64,000 nt of DNA. It comes from Nematocida parisii ERTm1. Its lineage: Eukaryota > Microsporidia. Made by a program: the position numbers and the translations under genes. Under the pieces are notes generated by a model that did not search any database, was not told where the DNA came from, and saw only the letters and a list, made by a program, of their open reading frames with translations. Of the stretch, positions 36,487 through 45,231 are shown piece after piece (the first letter of the stretch is position 1; each line of letters begins with the position of its first letter). Location: contig NW_013524646.1 in the NCBI RefSeq assembly GCF_000250985.1, forward strand, positions 186,001 to 250,000, in the 5' to 3' direction.

Positions 36487-37533
36487 TTATAAGAGTTCCT
36501 TTGGGATTATGCTTTTATGCTGTGCTGCAAGCATTTGATAGCTTGATTGCTTTTGTTCTATTCTTTTAAGAAGCTTTTTGATTTTACTCTCTTCCAGCTC
36601 AATTCTTCTTTGGAAGTCTTCGCTGATACTGCTGCTCTTTTTTGTAAGAATATCAACTATCATCTTATTTCTGTGGTATGTCTCATAGTACTTGTCAGTC
36701 ACTTCAATCAAATCAACTAAATGCTGTGATATTAAAAGGTCCCGCAGTATTTTAATGTCACTTTCTGCTCTCGTAGAAGATACCCCGTATGCATACGGTC
36801 TGTTTGGTGAGGAGTACCCGAGGGGCATAAAATTAATCTCTACGACTTTCTTGCACTCATCAACATACATAGAGTCAAATAGTTGCACTTTGTTGGATAT
36901 CAGCGTAGAGAATATGCGCTCTTTCATTTCTTTATACTGCTCATCTGAAAGCATGTCTGCTTTTCCTATGATTGGAATGACATTCACTATTTGGCCCATT
37001 TCATACATAGAAGTTATGTCTATCTCCCGCATATTAGTAGTAGGACTAAGCATGTAAAGACACGCATGTATTCTCTTGTCGTTGTCTAGAATACCGCTGT
37101 CTTCTTCCATGTGGTACTCTTCATACCTATTCATAATTAAATTCTTAGCAGGCACCCAGTCAAATGAATTATAGACTGAGTCTCCAATCCCTCCAATTTC
37201 ATAGACTGTAAGATTCATTTGGATTCCGTTCTCATTTATGGTGTACCTAGACGCGGAAATGCTTGTGTTGTTCTTTTCTAAATTAATACTGTGCGTGCCC
37301 GTTAGCTGTGCTAGTGGGTTGGCAGTGCCTGCCATGTCGCACACTTCATGCAGTAGGTCATCACACCAGTTGGCCTGGGGCGACTCGCCAAGACAGAAGA
37401 TATTCTTAATTAGAGAACTCTTGCCCGAATAGCTCTCTCCCATTACTATTATATTGTAATTGATTGGTTTCTGCTCTATTGACCTAATTATCTGCTTAGG
37501 TAAAGTATTTAATAGCTGTCCTGGGTTGTTCAT
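36487..37533 (-). CDS. Septin GTPase
   Basis: Septins polymerise into filaments at division and membrane sites. The longest frame starts with GTG; I use the ATG at 37533 (MNNPGQLL), giving 348 residues, normal for a septin. The P-loop is GESYSGKSSL (about residues 31-40). The switch II region reads YEIGGIGDS in place of the usual DTPGFGD, so the DxxG Asp appears replaced. G4 is GKADML (family form AKAD). Septin-specific blocks follow: EMKERIFSTL, IIGKAD, and RAYAYGV-like RPYAYGV. The C-terminus is a coiled coil (RRIELEESKIKKLLKRIEQKQ). The stop of the upstream SNARE gene is 1 bp before this ATG. Confidence 0.85.
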   Translation of the reverse strand: MNNPGQLLNTLPKQIIRSIEQKPINYNIIVMGESYSGKSSLIKNIFCLGESPQANWCDDLLHEVCDMAGTANPLAQLTGTHSINLEKNNTSISASRYTINENGIQMNLTVYEIGGIGDSVYNSFDWVPAKNLIMNRYEEYHMEEDSGILDNDKRIHACLYMLSPTTNMREIDITSMYEMGQIVNVIPIIGKADMLSDEQYKEMKERIFSTLISNKVQLFDSMYVDECKKVVEINFMPLGYSSPNRPYAYGVSSTRAESDIKILRDLLISQHLVDLIEVTDKYYETYHRNKMIVDILTKKSSSISEDFQRRIELEESKIKKLLKRIEQKQSSYQMLAAQHKSIIPKELL

Positions 37534-37534
37534 T

Positions 37535-37849
37535 CTACGTGTATTTGTATGTGTATACACATAGACTAAATAATGAAATTGTTGTTAGGCAGAGTAAACA
37601 GAAAGAAAATGCCTTTTTGTTCTTTGACCTCCTTATAAGCACAGAAAGCTTCTTGCTCGCCCTTTTTAGTGTTACTTCTGTCTGGTTAATTTTCCTTTGG
37701 ATCTTTGCAAGTATTTCCCCCTGCGCAGATACAACGGAATTTATCTCAGAAAGTTCAACTGTTGCTTCCTTCAGGGATTTAATTGACCCATGCAATAGTA
37801 TGTCATGCTCTACCTTCTCTTCTTTCTCTAAATACGTCTGTGTTTGCAT
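37535..37849 (-). CDS. Tail-anchored Q-SNARE
   Basis: A vesicle-fusion protein of the Qb or Qc type. From the first ATG (37849) the product has 104 residues. A heptad-repeat SNARE motif runs from about residue 20 to 76, with a central-layer Gln at about residue 43 (SVVSAQGEILAKI). A single C-terminal anchor follows (FSFCLLCLTTISLFSLCVY) with six residues beyond it. The open frame continues upstream without ATG, reaching a GTG; that part reads as hydrophobic spacer. Length is typical for Bet1-like or Sft1-like Qc SNAREs, but I cannot name the type. The gene is almost fused with the septin gene. Confidence 0.7.
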   Translation of the reverse strand: MQTQTYLEKEEKVEHDILLHGSIKSLKEATVELSEINSVVSAQGEILAKIQRKINQTEVTLKRASKKLSVLIRRSKNKKAFSFCLLCLTTISLFSLCVYTYKYT

Positions 37850-38118
37850 TGCACGGTTTGTTTTAGCATGTTTTATAGCAGTAGACTTTGTTACAGTAGA
37901 GTGTAGCACATACACGCATAAAAACACAAACACGACCCAGGAAAACAGATTGTTTTAAACTAAGCAACAGTGCAATCTGTATGCTAGGGCATATAACAAA
38001 CTTAAATACTAAGAACTCAATAAAGAGACTTTAAGTTGTTCTTGTAGTAAAAATATAAATCATCAGAAACACACTATTATAACAAGGCAAAGCTAACCCG
38101 AAATTTATTCTCCATGTA

Positions 38119-39408
38119 TTAGCCAGTCTTGTTGCATGCATTTCTCAATTTATCTGCATCTTCATGAGTTGCCAGTTTTATTTTGTACAGTAAAGTACTA
38201 GAAGGGTCAACAAAGGCAAGTTCCTTGCGAGACTTGTCTGACTGAATCGATGACTTATTAAGAGAGACAGAAAGCATTTCTGTTTCTTTTTTCTTCTTAT
38301 TATTATCATATACAACAATATTTCTTTCCCCATCAATCACTCGCACTACTACCCGATGAAATCCAAGGTCCTCAAACCGCGTTGTTTTTCTGGCGAACAC
38401 TTTACATGTCAGGTCAAATAAAACTTCTGGAGATGCGGATGGAGCACTACTGCTCTGAACACTCTTTTCATTTTTAGAATCCTCCCTCTTTTTTGGAGAT
38501 TCTTCTTTTTTGTGGCTGGTTGGTGTCTCTATTTTCTTGGAGTGCTTGCCTTCTTTTTTATTATTGGCCTCGCTTGGATGCTTGATATCTTCATTGTCCG
38601 CCTTCTCACTAGTACTTAAGCTGCTCTTTTTATCTGCTGCATGGCTGTTAGCTTTTGCATTCTTTGCGGCTTTTGCTTCTTCTTTTACTTCTTTTGTAGT
38701 TTTTGTTTGATCCTTTACTTCTTTTATCTTTCTGTGTTCTTTCTCTATGGGCAGGTCTTCAGATTTTTCTGTTATTTCCATCTTTACACCTTGGGGCTGG
38801 TTAGTGCCCATGCGGTTGGCTTCACTGTTCAACAGCCCGCTGTTCATTGGGCTTTCATTATTATTCATGCCAAAAAGACCAGAAGTGTTTCCGCCACCAA
38901 TGCTTCCAAACAAGTTGTTGTTTGCACCGCCGTGCTGGCCTAGAATGAACTGGGCCATTTTCATCTGTGACTCATCGGGCTGTGCTGGTGCCTGGGCACT
39001 TGAACCAAGGCCAGCGCGCAGAATATTTGAAATGTCTTTCTTCTGCTCGCTGCTTAGAGGAGTTGTATTCTTAGAGTGCTCGCCGCTTCCCACTATGCCT
39101 TCTCTATACGTGGTATACTCATTGGATATCTCTGTAAAGTTGTATGTATTGTCTATGTTGTACGCCTTGCTCACAGACTCAATAAAGGACTGGTTAAGGC
39201 CTTTTAATTTCTGTTCTGTGGTGTACTGTTTTGCTGCAGGTTTTCCAAATAGGCTTGCTCTTGGCCCTGGGGCCCGCTCGTTCCTTCTTTTGGCTCTTAA
39301 GATCTTCTTGTTTGGATCAAATCTGATTTCTTCCTCTGCCGATGATGGGCATTCGTCATCAGCGGATTTCCTACATTTCTGCGATATTCTTCTTTTGCTT
39401 ACTGCCAT
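38119..39408 (-). CDS. Nup50/Nup2-like nucleoporin with Ran-binding domain
   Basis: Nup50/Nup2 is a mobile nuclear-basket nucleoporin assisting importin-alpha release. The longest frame begins at TTG; the ATG at 39408 gives 429 residues. The N-terminus is basic (MAVSKRRISQKCRK, then FDPNKKILRAKRRNERAPGPRASLFG), like the importin-binding start of Nup2/Nup50. The middle has a few FG-type repeats (LFG, NNLFGSI, SGLFGM) and a long Lys/Glu/Ala/Ser-rich charged linker (about 215-320). The C-terminus (about 325-429) resembles a Ran-binding domain: FDLTCKVFARKTTRFEDLGFHRVVVRV then NIVVYDN. Only 14 bp separates its ATG from the stop of the upstream gene. Confidence 0.72.
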   Translation of the reverse strand: MAVSKRRISQKCRKSADDECPSSAEEEIRFDPNKKILRAKRRNERAPGPRASLFGKPAAKQYTTEQKLKGLNQSFIESVSKAYNIDNTYNFTEISNEYTTYREGIVGSGEHSKNTTPLSSEQKKDISNILRAGLGSSAQAPAQPDESQMKMAQFILGQHGGANNNLFGSIGGGNTSGLFGMNNNESPMNSGLLNSEANRMGTNQPQGVKMEITEKSEDLPIEKEHRKIKEVKDQTKTTKEVKEEAKAAKNAKANSHAADKKSSLSTSEKADNEDIKHPSEANNKKEGKHSKKIETPTSHKKEESPKKREDSKNEKSVQSSSAPSASPEVLFDLTCKVFARKTTRFEDLGFHRVVVRVIDGERNIVVYDNNKKKKETEMLSVSLNKSSIQSDKSRKELAFVDPSSTLLYKIKLATHEDADKLRNACNKTG

Positions 39409-39422
39409 AAAAAAGAAAATAT

Positions 39423-40820
39423 TCAATTATTTATTCTTTTAAGAATCTCCTCAATCTCTGATTTATACTGAGTGTCCTTCACTACAACAGCGGATGCATC
39501 AACCTTTCTGTGGTTGCACTCAAGTATCTTTAAGCACCACAGCTTCATTTTCTCATTTTCTGTTGTCTTTAAAACGTCTAGTACTATTTCAATTTCAGAT
39601 GCATCCAGTGCATACGCTGTAAGTGTGCGCAGTGCATTCCACTTCACGCGGATATTTTTATTTTTCAGAAGCAACAGAACGTATGCCTTCTGAGACTCTA
39701 GTCCTGTGTAAAAGAGTATGCGACAGTACTCAATCCGAGTTCCATCTGAGTGCCTGTACAGTTTCTCTAGAAACTCTACCATAATGTCTGTATTAAGGCA
39801 CACGCCACTTATTGGTGTACCTCCGCAGTTTCCTATGGTTTTTTCTGTTTGTTCTATAATACCATTAATGCACTTTTTTTCCTTTATTATAACAGAGACG
39901 GGGGAGATAAGTACTGTATTTATATACTGGATCAGAACGTCCCCTTGATCATACAAAACACTCATTCCAGTATACTTTACCAGCAGGCGCAAGAATTGAT
40001 TAATGTTGAATAGCTCTGGCACTTTAGCTGCCATTTTCATACCACTAAGATACTCCTGAGGCAGCTTTTCATTTTCTAGCCGCGCCCACATGCGGTCTAG
40101 AAGGCCTGGAGGGCAGGAAAGGAGACACTCTCTAGAAGCACTATGTGCAATTATAAGGATAGGAATCTCTTTAATCTCAGACAAAACCTGAATCATAGAA
40201 ATAACAAACTGAGTATCTTCATTCCCAATTATTTCAGGGAATATTTTCGATACAAATAGGTCTAGATACCTCATTTGAAAGGTTTTTGTTAGCTCTGCAA
40301 GAAAAACAGCATCTCCTCTTTCTCTTTTATAAAGCCCAAAAATACTTCTAATAGCAGACTCCCCTATTAAATGATCCGCACTTGCAGAGCACTTAACCAG
40401 CTCAGATAGAAGTACTATCTCTTCTTCCTTCTTTAGCCGAACCATATGTGCATTGCTGCACACTTTTTCAATTATTTTCAGAAGATATACAGACTTAGTC
40501 CCTTCTAAAAACACTTTTATAACCGGATGAAAATCGCACTTGTGCGCGTCTTTATAGTTACACAGTATAAAAAATATCCCTGGGTGGCTTTCTGTGTCTT
40601 CTGAGTACATAATTAAAGTGGAAAGAATTCTCTCCACAGACTCTCTTAAACTATCCGCATAGGAAGCGTATGCAGTAGATGCACCACCAGTGGATAGAAT
40701 GGATAAAAACTTTTGTGATCGACCAAGTATTCTGGAAATTTCCTTTAAGCTGCTTTTTGGCTTCTTTAAGAGTCTGTTAAAGATAGATATCCAGTCTCTA
40801 TGCATGTTCTCATTTTCCAT
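39423..40820 (-). CDS. Alpha-helical, HEAT-like protein of unknown function
   Basis: The 465-residue protein is rich in Leu, Ile and charged residues in a pattern of repeated amphipathic helices. No motif allows assignment. HEAT-type scaffolds are common in nuclear pore, condensin, ribosome-assembly and trafficking complexes. ATG at 40820 follows ATTTTCAC. It is codirectional and in near contact with the Nup50-like gene downstream. Confidence 0.7.
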   Translation of the reverse strand: MENENMHRDWISIFNRLLKKPKSSLKEISRILGRSQKFLSILSTGGASTAYASYADSLRESVERILSTLIMYSEDTESHPGIFFILCNYKDAHKCDFHPVIKVFLEGTKSVYLLKIIEKVCSNAHMVRLKKEEEIVLLSELVKCSASADHLIGESAIRSIFGLYKRERGDAVFLAELTKTFQMRYLDLFVSKIFPEIIGNEDTQFVISMIQVLSEIKEIPILIIAHSASRECLLSCPPGLLDRMWARLENEKLPQEYLSGMKMAAKVPELFNINQFLRLLVKYTGMSVLYDQGDVLIQYINTVLISPVSVIIKEKKCINGIIEQTEKTIGNCGGTPISGVCLNTDIMVEFLEKLYRHSDGTRIEYCRILFYTGLESQKAYVLLLLKNKNIRVKWNALRTLTAYALDASEIEIVLDVLKTTENEKMKLWCLKILECNHRKVDASAVVVKDTQYKSEIEEILKRINN

Positions 40821-41622
40821 GTGAAAATCTTTACTAAATTATTTTCCATTATATTTACTACCATTACCAACCATAAAAGAGCCCAGACTAATCCAAAAAA
40901 GACAATAACTCAAACTAACCAAAAATAACAAATGAGTTCTCATAGATACAATTCTACAGGAATTAAAAGGTTTAATATACCCATAAATAATCAGAACCCG
41001 AATTTTCTAAATATAATATGCAAGTTTCTATAATTAATGAATATTTTAAATTGCCCAATGTATAAATTAAATCATAAGCCTATTCTCTTTATACCTCTAA
41101 ATTAAAACTGTAATACTTAATAGTACAAAGTCTAACCCGACTAAACTAAATAATCTTAATGTTCTTATAATTATAATTGCACATAATGACTATTTATATA
41201 AGAATTCTGAAATACCTCATGTTAACTCATTCACATCAGTTGATTCTCTGCTTAAATTTCAGAGTTATATCTCTGATTATTTCTGAGTATTTTAAAAGTT
41301 TCAGATGCATAGAAATAATCTACTAAATTTAAAAATAAAAATACAAAAAGATAAAATAGTTTATAAACCTTTCATTTAATTTACCTATCGGCAGAGAGGA
41401 TGCTACAAGACACATTGTCAGTAAAGCATAAGAATAAATTAGGAACAAGAAACACCCTGTAAACACCCAGAAACAATTATTTATCTTTATAAGAGATAAT
41501 TATACAGTTAAACTATTGGTAGAGTAATATAGAATGAGAATCACTGGTTATCTGTAATTAACACTATATAATACACAGTATGTAATTTTGGGTTGCTATA
41601 TGATTATGATAATTTTTAATTC
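40821..41622. other. 802-bp spacer, no gene seen
   Basis: AT-rich. It contains GAACCCGAATTTTC near 40995, TAACCCGA at 41133-41140 and a half-palindrome ATACACAGTATGTAAT near 41571. No ORF or RNA gene recognised. Confidence 0.5.
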
Positions 41623-42183
41623 CTATTTCTGTCTAGCTATCTTTACATAAGTATTCCATATTAAAGAAGCAGTGCTAATAAATAGCACACGCATCTCCAA
41701 TGGCACAAATAAGAAATTAATCATCTGTAGAACAGGCCAAATCTTATAGCTATCAAATAGTATAGTGAAATAATCTATTACAACTTTTCTTAAACCGAAA
41801 TTTGAACTATCAACTAAACTCGCAACAAATATAAACATAAACGTACCGATAGGAGACCACACTAGTTGGTCAAACAGCATTTTATAAAAAGCTATTTTAA
41901 CCCTCTGCGGTGTGAGCCCTCTCATCCGGTTGAATTTATCTGTGCTGTAGCTGTCCATGGTAGAGTACATTAAAAAACTTATATTTCCTGTTATAAATCC
42001 ATACAGTCCCATTAAAAGTGGCGTCTTAATGTAAGACATATTGGCCCCCACTATTATCTGGCCTAGAAGGTCTGAAACTGCTAGTATTATTGCTGTTGGC
42101 CCTCCCTGTAGTAGAAGGTCTTTAAATGTGAGCTTATTTGCTTTCTTTCTCTCTTCAATTATTCCTCGTTTGTTTATTTTCAT
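41623..42183 (-). CDS. Mpv17/PMP22-family membrane protein
   Basis: The family sits in the mitochondrial inner or peroxisomal membrane. The 186-residue product is of normal length. DQLVWSPIGTFMF (about residues 108-120) and the C-terminal signature KIWPVLQMINFLFVPLEMRVLF...ASLIWNTYV (about 145-182) match the family's W-P-x-x-Q-x-x-NF-x-x-VP-x-x-x-R and WN-x-Y blocks. About four membrane helices. In a microsporidian without peroxisomes or respiring mitochondria, the likely site is the mitosome, which is inference. Its ATG overlaps the stop of the upstream gene (ATGA). Confidence 0.85.
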   Translation of the reverse strand: MKINKRGIIEERKKANKLTFKDLLLQGGPTAIILAVSDLLGQIIVGANMSYIKTPLLMGLYGFITGNISFLMYSTMDSYSTDKFNRMRGLTPQRVKIAFYKMLFDQLVWSPIGTFMFIFVASLVDSSNFGLRKVVIDYFTILFDSYKIWPVLQMINFLFVPLEMRVLFISTASLIWNTYVKIARQK

Positions 42184-42383
42184 ATTGCTTCAAAAAATCC
42201 ACTTATTTTAGAATATCGGAGTTTTAATTGCTTCACGTTCACTCGAGTGCCCACAGAGGGATCATTGTACTTTTTAGGCGCAAACCGGTTCTCAACCGGG
42301 TAGATAAGTCGCTGGCCAAAGGTCTTTTGCTTTTTATTTAGACTTTCAAATTTTCTATCATTTGCCATTGATACAAACATCAT
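42180..42383 (-). CDS. Small basic protein of 67 residues overlapping the Mpv17 gene
   Basis: Function unknown. The protein is basic, with FESLNKKQKTFGQRLIYPVENRFAPKKY and a C-terminal LKLRYSKISGFFEAI. Start candidates are Met1, Met2 and Met6 (MANDRKFES). Its TGA overlaps the ATG of the Mpv17 gene by four bases. In a eukaryote this implies that the downstream gene has its own promoter inside this ORF, or coupled translation. The overlap and absence of a competing frame support a real gene. Confidence 0.55.
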   Translation of the reverse strand: MMFVSMANDRKFESLNKKQKTFGQRLIYPVENRFAPKKYNDPSVGTRVNVKQLKLRYSKISGFFEAI

Positions 42384-42777
42384 TACATAAAAAGCTATTT
42401 AATAGCTAAGATTAATCTAAGTATAATCCAGAATAATAAGGTTTTAATATACAAGGATATTCTGTGGTATGCAGAAATATACAAGAGCATTCGAGCACAT
42501 TCAGAGGTATAATCTTTAGAAAGAAGAAGTAACAGTGCGAATAGTAGTAATAACAGTTAATTTTCATGTTATTCAGAATTGTGATAGGAAATTAAGAAAT
42601 GATCAGAAATATCGGCACAATAGTATATTGTATTGCGAAATTGTACTGTGAATGGTGTGGGATTAGTCTGAAGTATTATAATATCCTGCTGTGGGTGGAG
42701 AGGGTAATTCGAGTCTAAACTTTACAATTTATTTATTTAAAATCCGAATATAACCCGGCGCTCCTGAATTATACTGG
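42384..42777. other. Spacer, no gene seen
   Basis: A degenerate TATAACCCGG motif lies near 42750-42759, just past the stop of the Tyr/Gly-rich gene. No further structure noticed. Confidence 0.5.
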
Positions 42778-43182
42778 CTAATATCCATATGGCGTTTCAT
42801 CACATAGACCCGATGAAAGACCCGCAGACACTCTGGAATATCTAGAATACCCAGAGGCGGCAGCTGCAGCAGCAGAGGCTGTGTCTGATGCACCAGCAGC
42901 GTATGCGCCACCACACGCACCATATGCTCTGCTTCCATATGCTGCATTTCTTCTTGCGTTGTGGTATGAACTGTGATATATATGACCATACGGAGTGCCG
43001 TACGGAGTTAAATATGCAGAACTGTACGCATGCAGTCTGCCGTGTTGTCTAAGATACTCCAATGAATGGTATGGGTGCGCATATGGGCCTAGTGGGTGAT
43101 ATCTTGAGCCTCTCCACCCTTCTGTATAATAGTACCCAGATATGTGCGCTGCATATAATATTATGACTAATAATACGTTCAT
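42778..43182 (-). CDS. Secreted Tyr/His/Gly/Ala/Ser-rich protein
   Basis: Function unknown. The 134-residue protein starts with a clear signal peptide (MNVLLVIILYAAHISG) and continues as a low-complexity chain rich in Tyr (about 20), His, Gly, Ser and Ala, with RYHPLGPYAHPYH, YLTPYGTPYGHIYH and an alanine run (SAAAAAASG). Composition resembles structural secreted proteins, for example spore wall or extracellular matrix proteins. This is inference from composition. ATG follows TTTTTTCGTA. Confidence 0.7.
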   Translation of the reverse strand: MNVLLVIILYAAHISGYYYTEGWRGSRYHPLGPYAHPYHSLEYLRQHGRLHAYSSAYLTPYGTPYGHIYHSSYHNARRNAAYGSRAYGACGGAYAAGASDTASAAAAAASGYSRYSRVSAGLSSGLCDETPYGY

Positions 43183-43469
43183 TACGAAAAAAGCCCAGTT
43201 TTATTTAAATTCTTTTTCTAGTGATTGTGTGTCTTATTCAGCGAATGAAAGCCCTGTGCAATAAAACACAAAAATGATTTATGTATAAAACACGGCAACA
43301 ATCTTTATATGTGCTTAGAAACATGCTTCAAACACGCCTGGTGGGTGGAAGATATTAATTTGTCTTTAAATTATATGAAACTTCTGATATGCATGAAACA
43401 CAACAAACAGAAAAACATACACAATGCAAATAACAGTAGAATTGCATACTCGCATAGATATAAAACTCT

Positions 43470-44138
43470 TTATTTCTCTGCCCTAATCATCATATCTAGC
43501 CATTTAAAAGCAAGCATAAACCCATTATTTGGGGTTGAAATAGAGTCTGTCACTACACAGCAATAATTAGCAGAAACTCTTCTTCCATTCTCTCCCTCTC
43601 CTACAACTATACCAAGTGTGTTGCATAAATGATTAAGATACATCTCATCTAGAACAGGCGCTGGCTCATTTGGATGGCGCGTAGACCATACTTTCTTCCA
43701 CATGTCTGTCTTGTTGAACAGCACGGCAACTGGAAGAGACTTTTTCCCTGACTTCTCCATAGTATAGAATAGCTGGGCATATGTCTTTGCTACTATTGCA
43801 TATCTGTCAAAGTCGGTTATGTCTATTAGGAATATTATCCCTTGTGAGTGCATAAAGTACATGCTCCACCCCAGCCTTGCTGCCTCGTGCCCTCCTAAGT
43901 CGTTTATTGTCACTTTCATATTTCCTATTTGAAGAGTTTCTTCTCTGACAGACTGAGTCGGTGCTACAGTGTGCACGGTGTCTGTTTTAAGCCTTAGCAG
44001 AAGGGTTGTTTTACCTGCATTATCAATCCCTAAAAACAAAATGTGTGTTTCTTTCCCGAATAGTCTCTCAAATATTGCTCTGGGCCCTTTTTCTATTAAA
44101 TCTAGTAATATCTGTTTACCTTTCTCATAATACTCCAT
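43470..44138 (-). CDS. SAR1: Sar1-type small GTPase
   Basis: Sar1 starts COPII coat assembly at ER exit sites. The longest frame begins at TTG; ATG at 44138 gives 222 residues. The P-loop is GIDNAGKTTL (about residues 37-46). The switch II segment NDLGGHEAARLGWSMYF (about 78-94) has the Sar1 form LGGHxxARxxW. G4 is NKTD. The N-terminus before the GTPase core is amphipathic, as Sar1 requires for membrane insertion, and has no myristoylation Gly as in Arf. Length is slightly above the usual 190-200. The end (FKWLDMMIRAEK) matches the Sar1 tail. Confidence 0.88.
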   Translation of the reverse strand: MEYYEKGKQILLDLIEKGPRAIFERLFGKETHILFLGIDNAGKTTLLLRLKTDTVHTVAPTQSVREETLQIGNMKVTINDLGGHEAARLGWSMYFMHSQGIIFLIDITDFDRYAIVAKTYAQLFYTMEKSGKKSLPVAVLFNKTDMWKKVWSTRHPNEPAPVLDEMYLNHLCNTLGIVVGEGENGRRVSANYCCVVTDSISTPNNGFMLAFKWLDMMIRAEK

Positions 44139-44692
44139 GTTAAACAAAGAAAATTCAAAGACAATTTAAAGAAAAATATGATTAAACAGCTATAATACAG
44201 CAGAATCAATAAGGTACGCTGAAATAATGCAAATAACACCATACATTCAATGCACACTCTATAAATATAGCAATAATATCACACACACATATTATCTGAA
44301 AAAACTCAGAGTACAACTGATAAATACATAAAAATGCTATAAGAACCCACGAATATCACATAATACACGAGAGAACTATCAAAGAACACAAAAATATGCA
44401 AAACATACAAAAATACAAATTATACACCCATTTCACAATAAGAGAGCAAATTATAAATTGTTCTTATGAATATGACATATACCATATACATATTTGTAGT
44501 TCTAGTATAGCTCTGAACAGTTCTGTAAATATTAACAGCACGCCGTAAATTGTGTATGAAAGAGTCCTACACGCAAATTAAATTGTTGGATTTAAAGTAG
44601 TTTGAGTTATTTTGTGCTATTTCTAGTAATATTTATTATATCTATTTCATTTCTCCTAAACTAGAAATACTCTTTGGTGGGTTTGCATTATT
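44139..44692. other. Spacer, no gene seen
   Basis: This 554-bp AT-rich region is upstream of Sar1 and downstream of the 153-residue gene. No repeat, motif or ORF stood out. Confidence 0.5.
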
Positions 44693-45154
44693 TTACTTTT
44701 TCAGTTGACTCCACCCGCAGACACTGCCAAGTGGATTCGTGAGGAGTTCAAACTCTTCATCTACCTCTGTCACCATAAAATAAAAAGTGTCTAAACACTT
44801 GAAGTATCTAGTAAGAACAGCATAGTGCATTTCAGAGTTGCACTCTATTTTTGCACAGTCTATTTTTATGTGAATAATCTTTCCGTCTTTTGTCTGGCTG
44901 GTTAGTGGCCCTTTAAAATTCACACATGCATTATTGTTAAAAACAAACTTCCACCCATTTTCTGTCATTTCCCATGATACAAGAAAGTTCTTCAATCCTC
45001 TTTTTATAGTAATTAATGAGAACGGAGATATAAAATACGTATTTACTCGAATATACCCATCTAATTTGAAATACTTTATCATTTCTTCTTGATCTAATCT
45101 GGTTATCAGCGAATTCACTTTCTTCAATAGCGCATTTCCTTCAATGGAATCCAT
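44693..45154 (-). CDS. Hypothetical protein, 153 residues
   Basis: Not recognised. The longest frame begins at TTG; ATG at 45154 (MDSIEGNALL) is used. It looks globular with mixed alpha/beta character, has an N-terminal helix (ALLKKVNSLITRLDQEEMIKYF) and a beta-rich body (WEMTENGWKFVFNNNACVNFKG). It is divergent from the GlcNAc-1-phosphate transferase gene with a 77-bp spacer. Confidence 0.6.
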   Translation of the reverse strand: MDSIEGNALLKKVNSLITRLDQEEMIKYFKLDGYIRVNTYFISPFSLITIKRGLKNFLVSWEMTENGWKFVFNNNACVNFKGPLTSQTKDGKIIHIKIDCAKIECNSEMHYAVLTRYFKCLDTFYFMVTEVDEEFELLTNPLGSVCGWSQLKK

Positions 45155-45231
45155 AGATAGCAGAAATAACAATTATTGAATTTATGAATATTTAATTCAT
45201 AAAAAATTTAATTGGGCGCTAAGCTTCGGAA
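45155..45231. promoter_or_regulatory. 77-bp divergent promoter region
   Basis: The spacer between two divergent start codons holds AATTATTGAATTTATGAATATTTAATTC and TTAATTGGGCGCTAAGCTTCGG. The GC-containing piece next to the plus-strand ATG is unusual for this window. Confidence 0.5.

Noticed and set aside
37539-37958. Plus-strand frame antisense to the SNARE
   Set aside because: The minus strand has a SNARE motif with proper anchor; the plus frame is its shadow.
38747-39442. Long plus-strand frame antisense to the Nup50-like gene
   Set aside because: The FG repeats, basic start and RanBD-like domain on the minus strand explain the sequence; the antisense frame is a codon-bias artefact.
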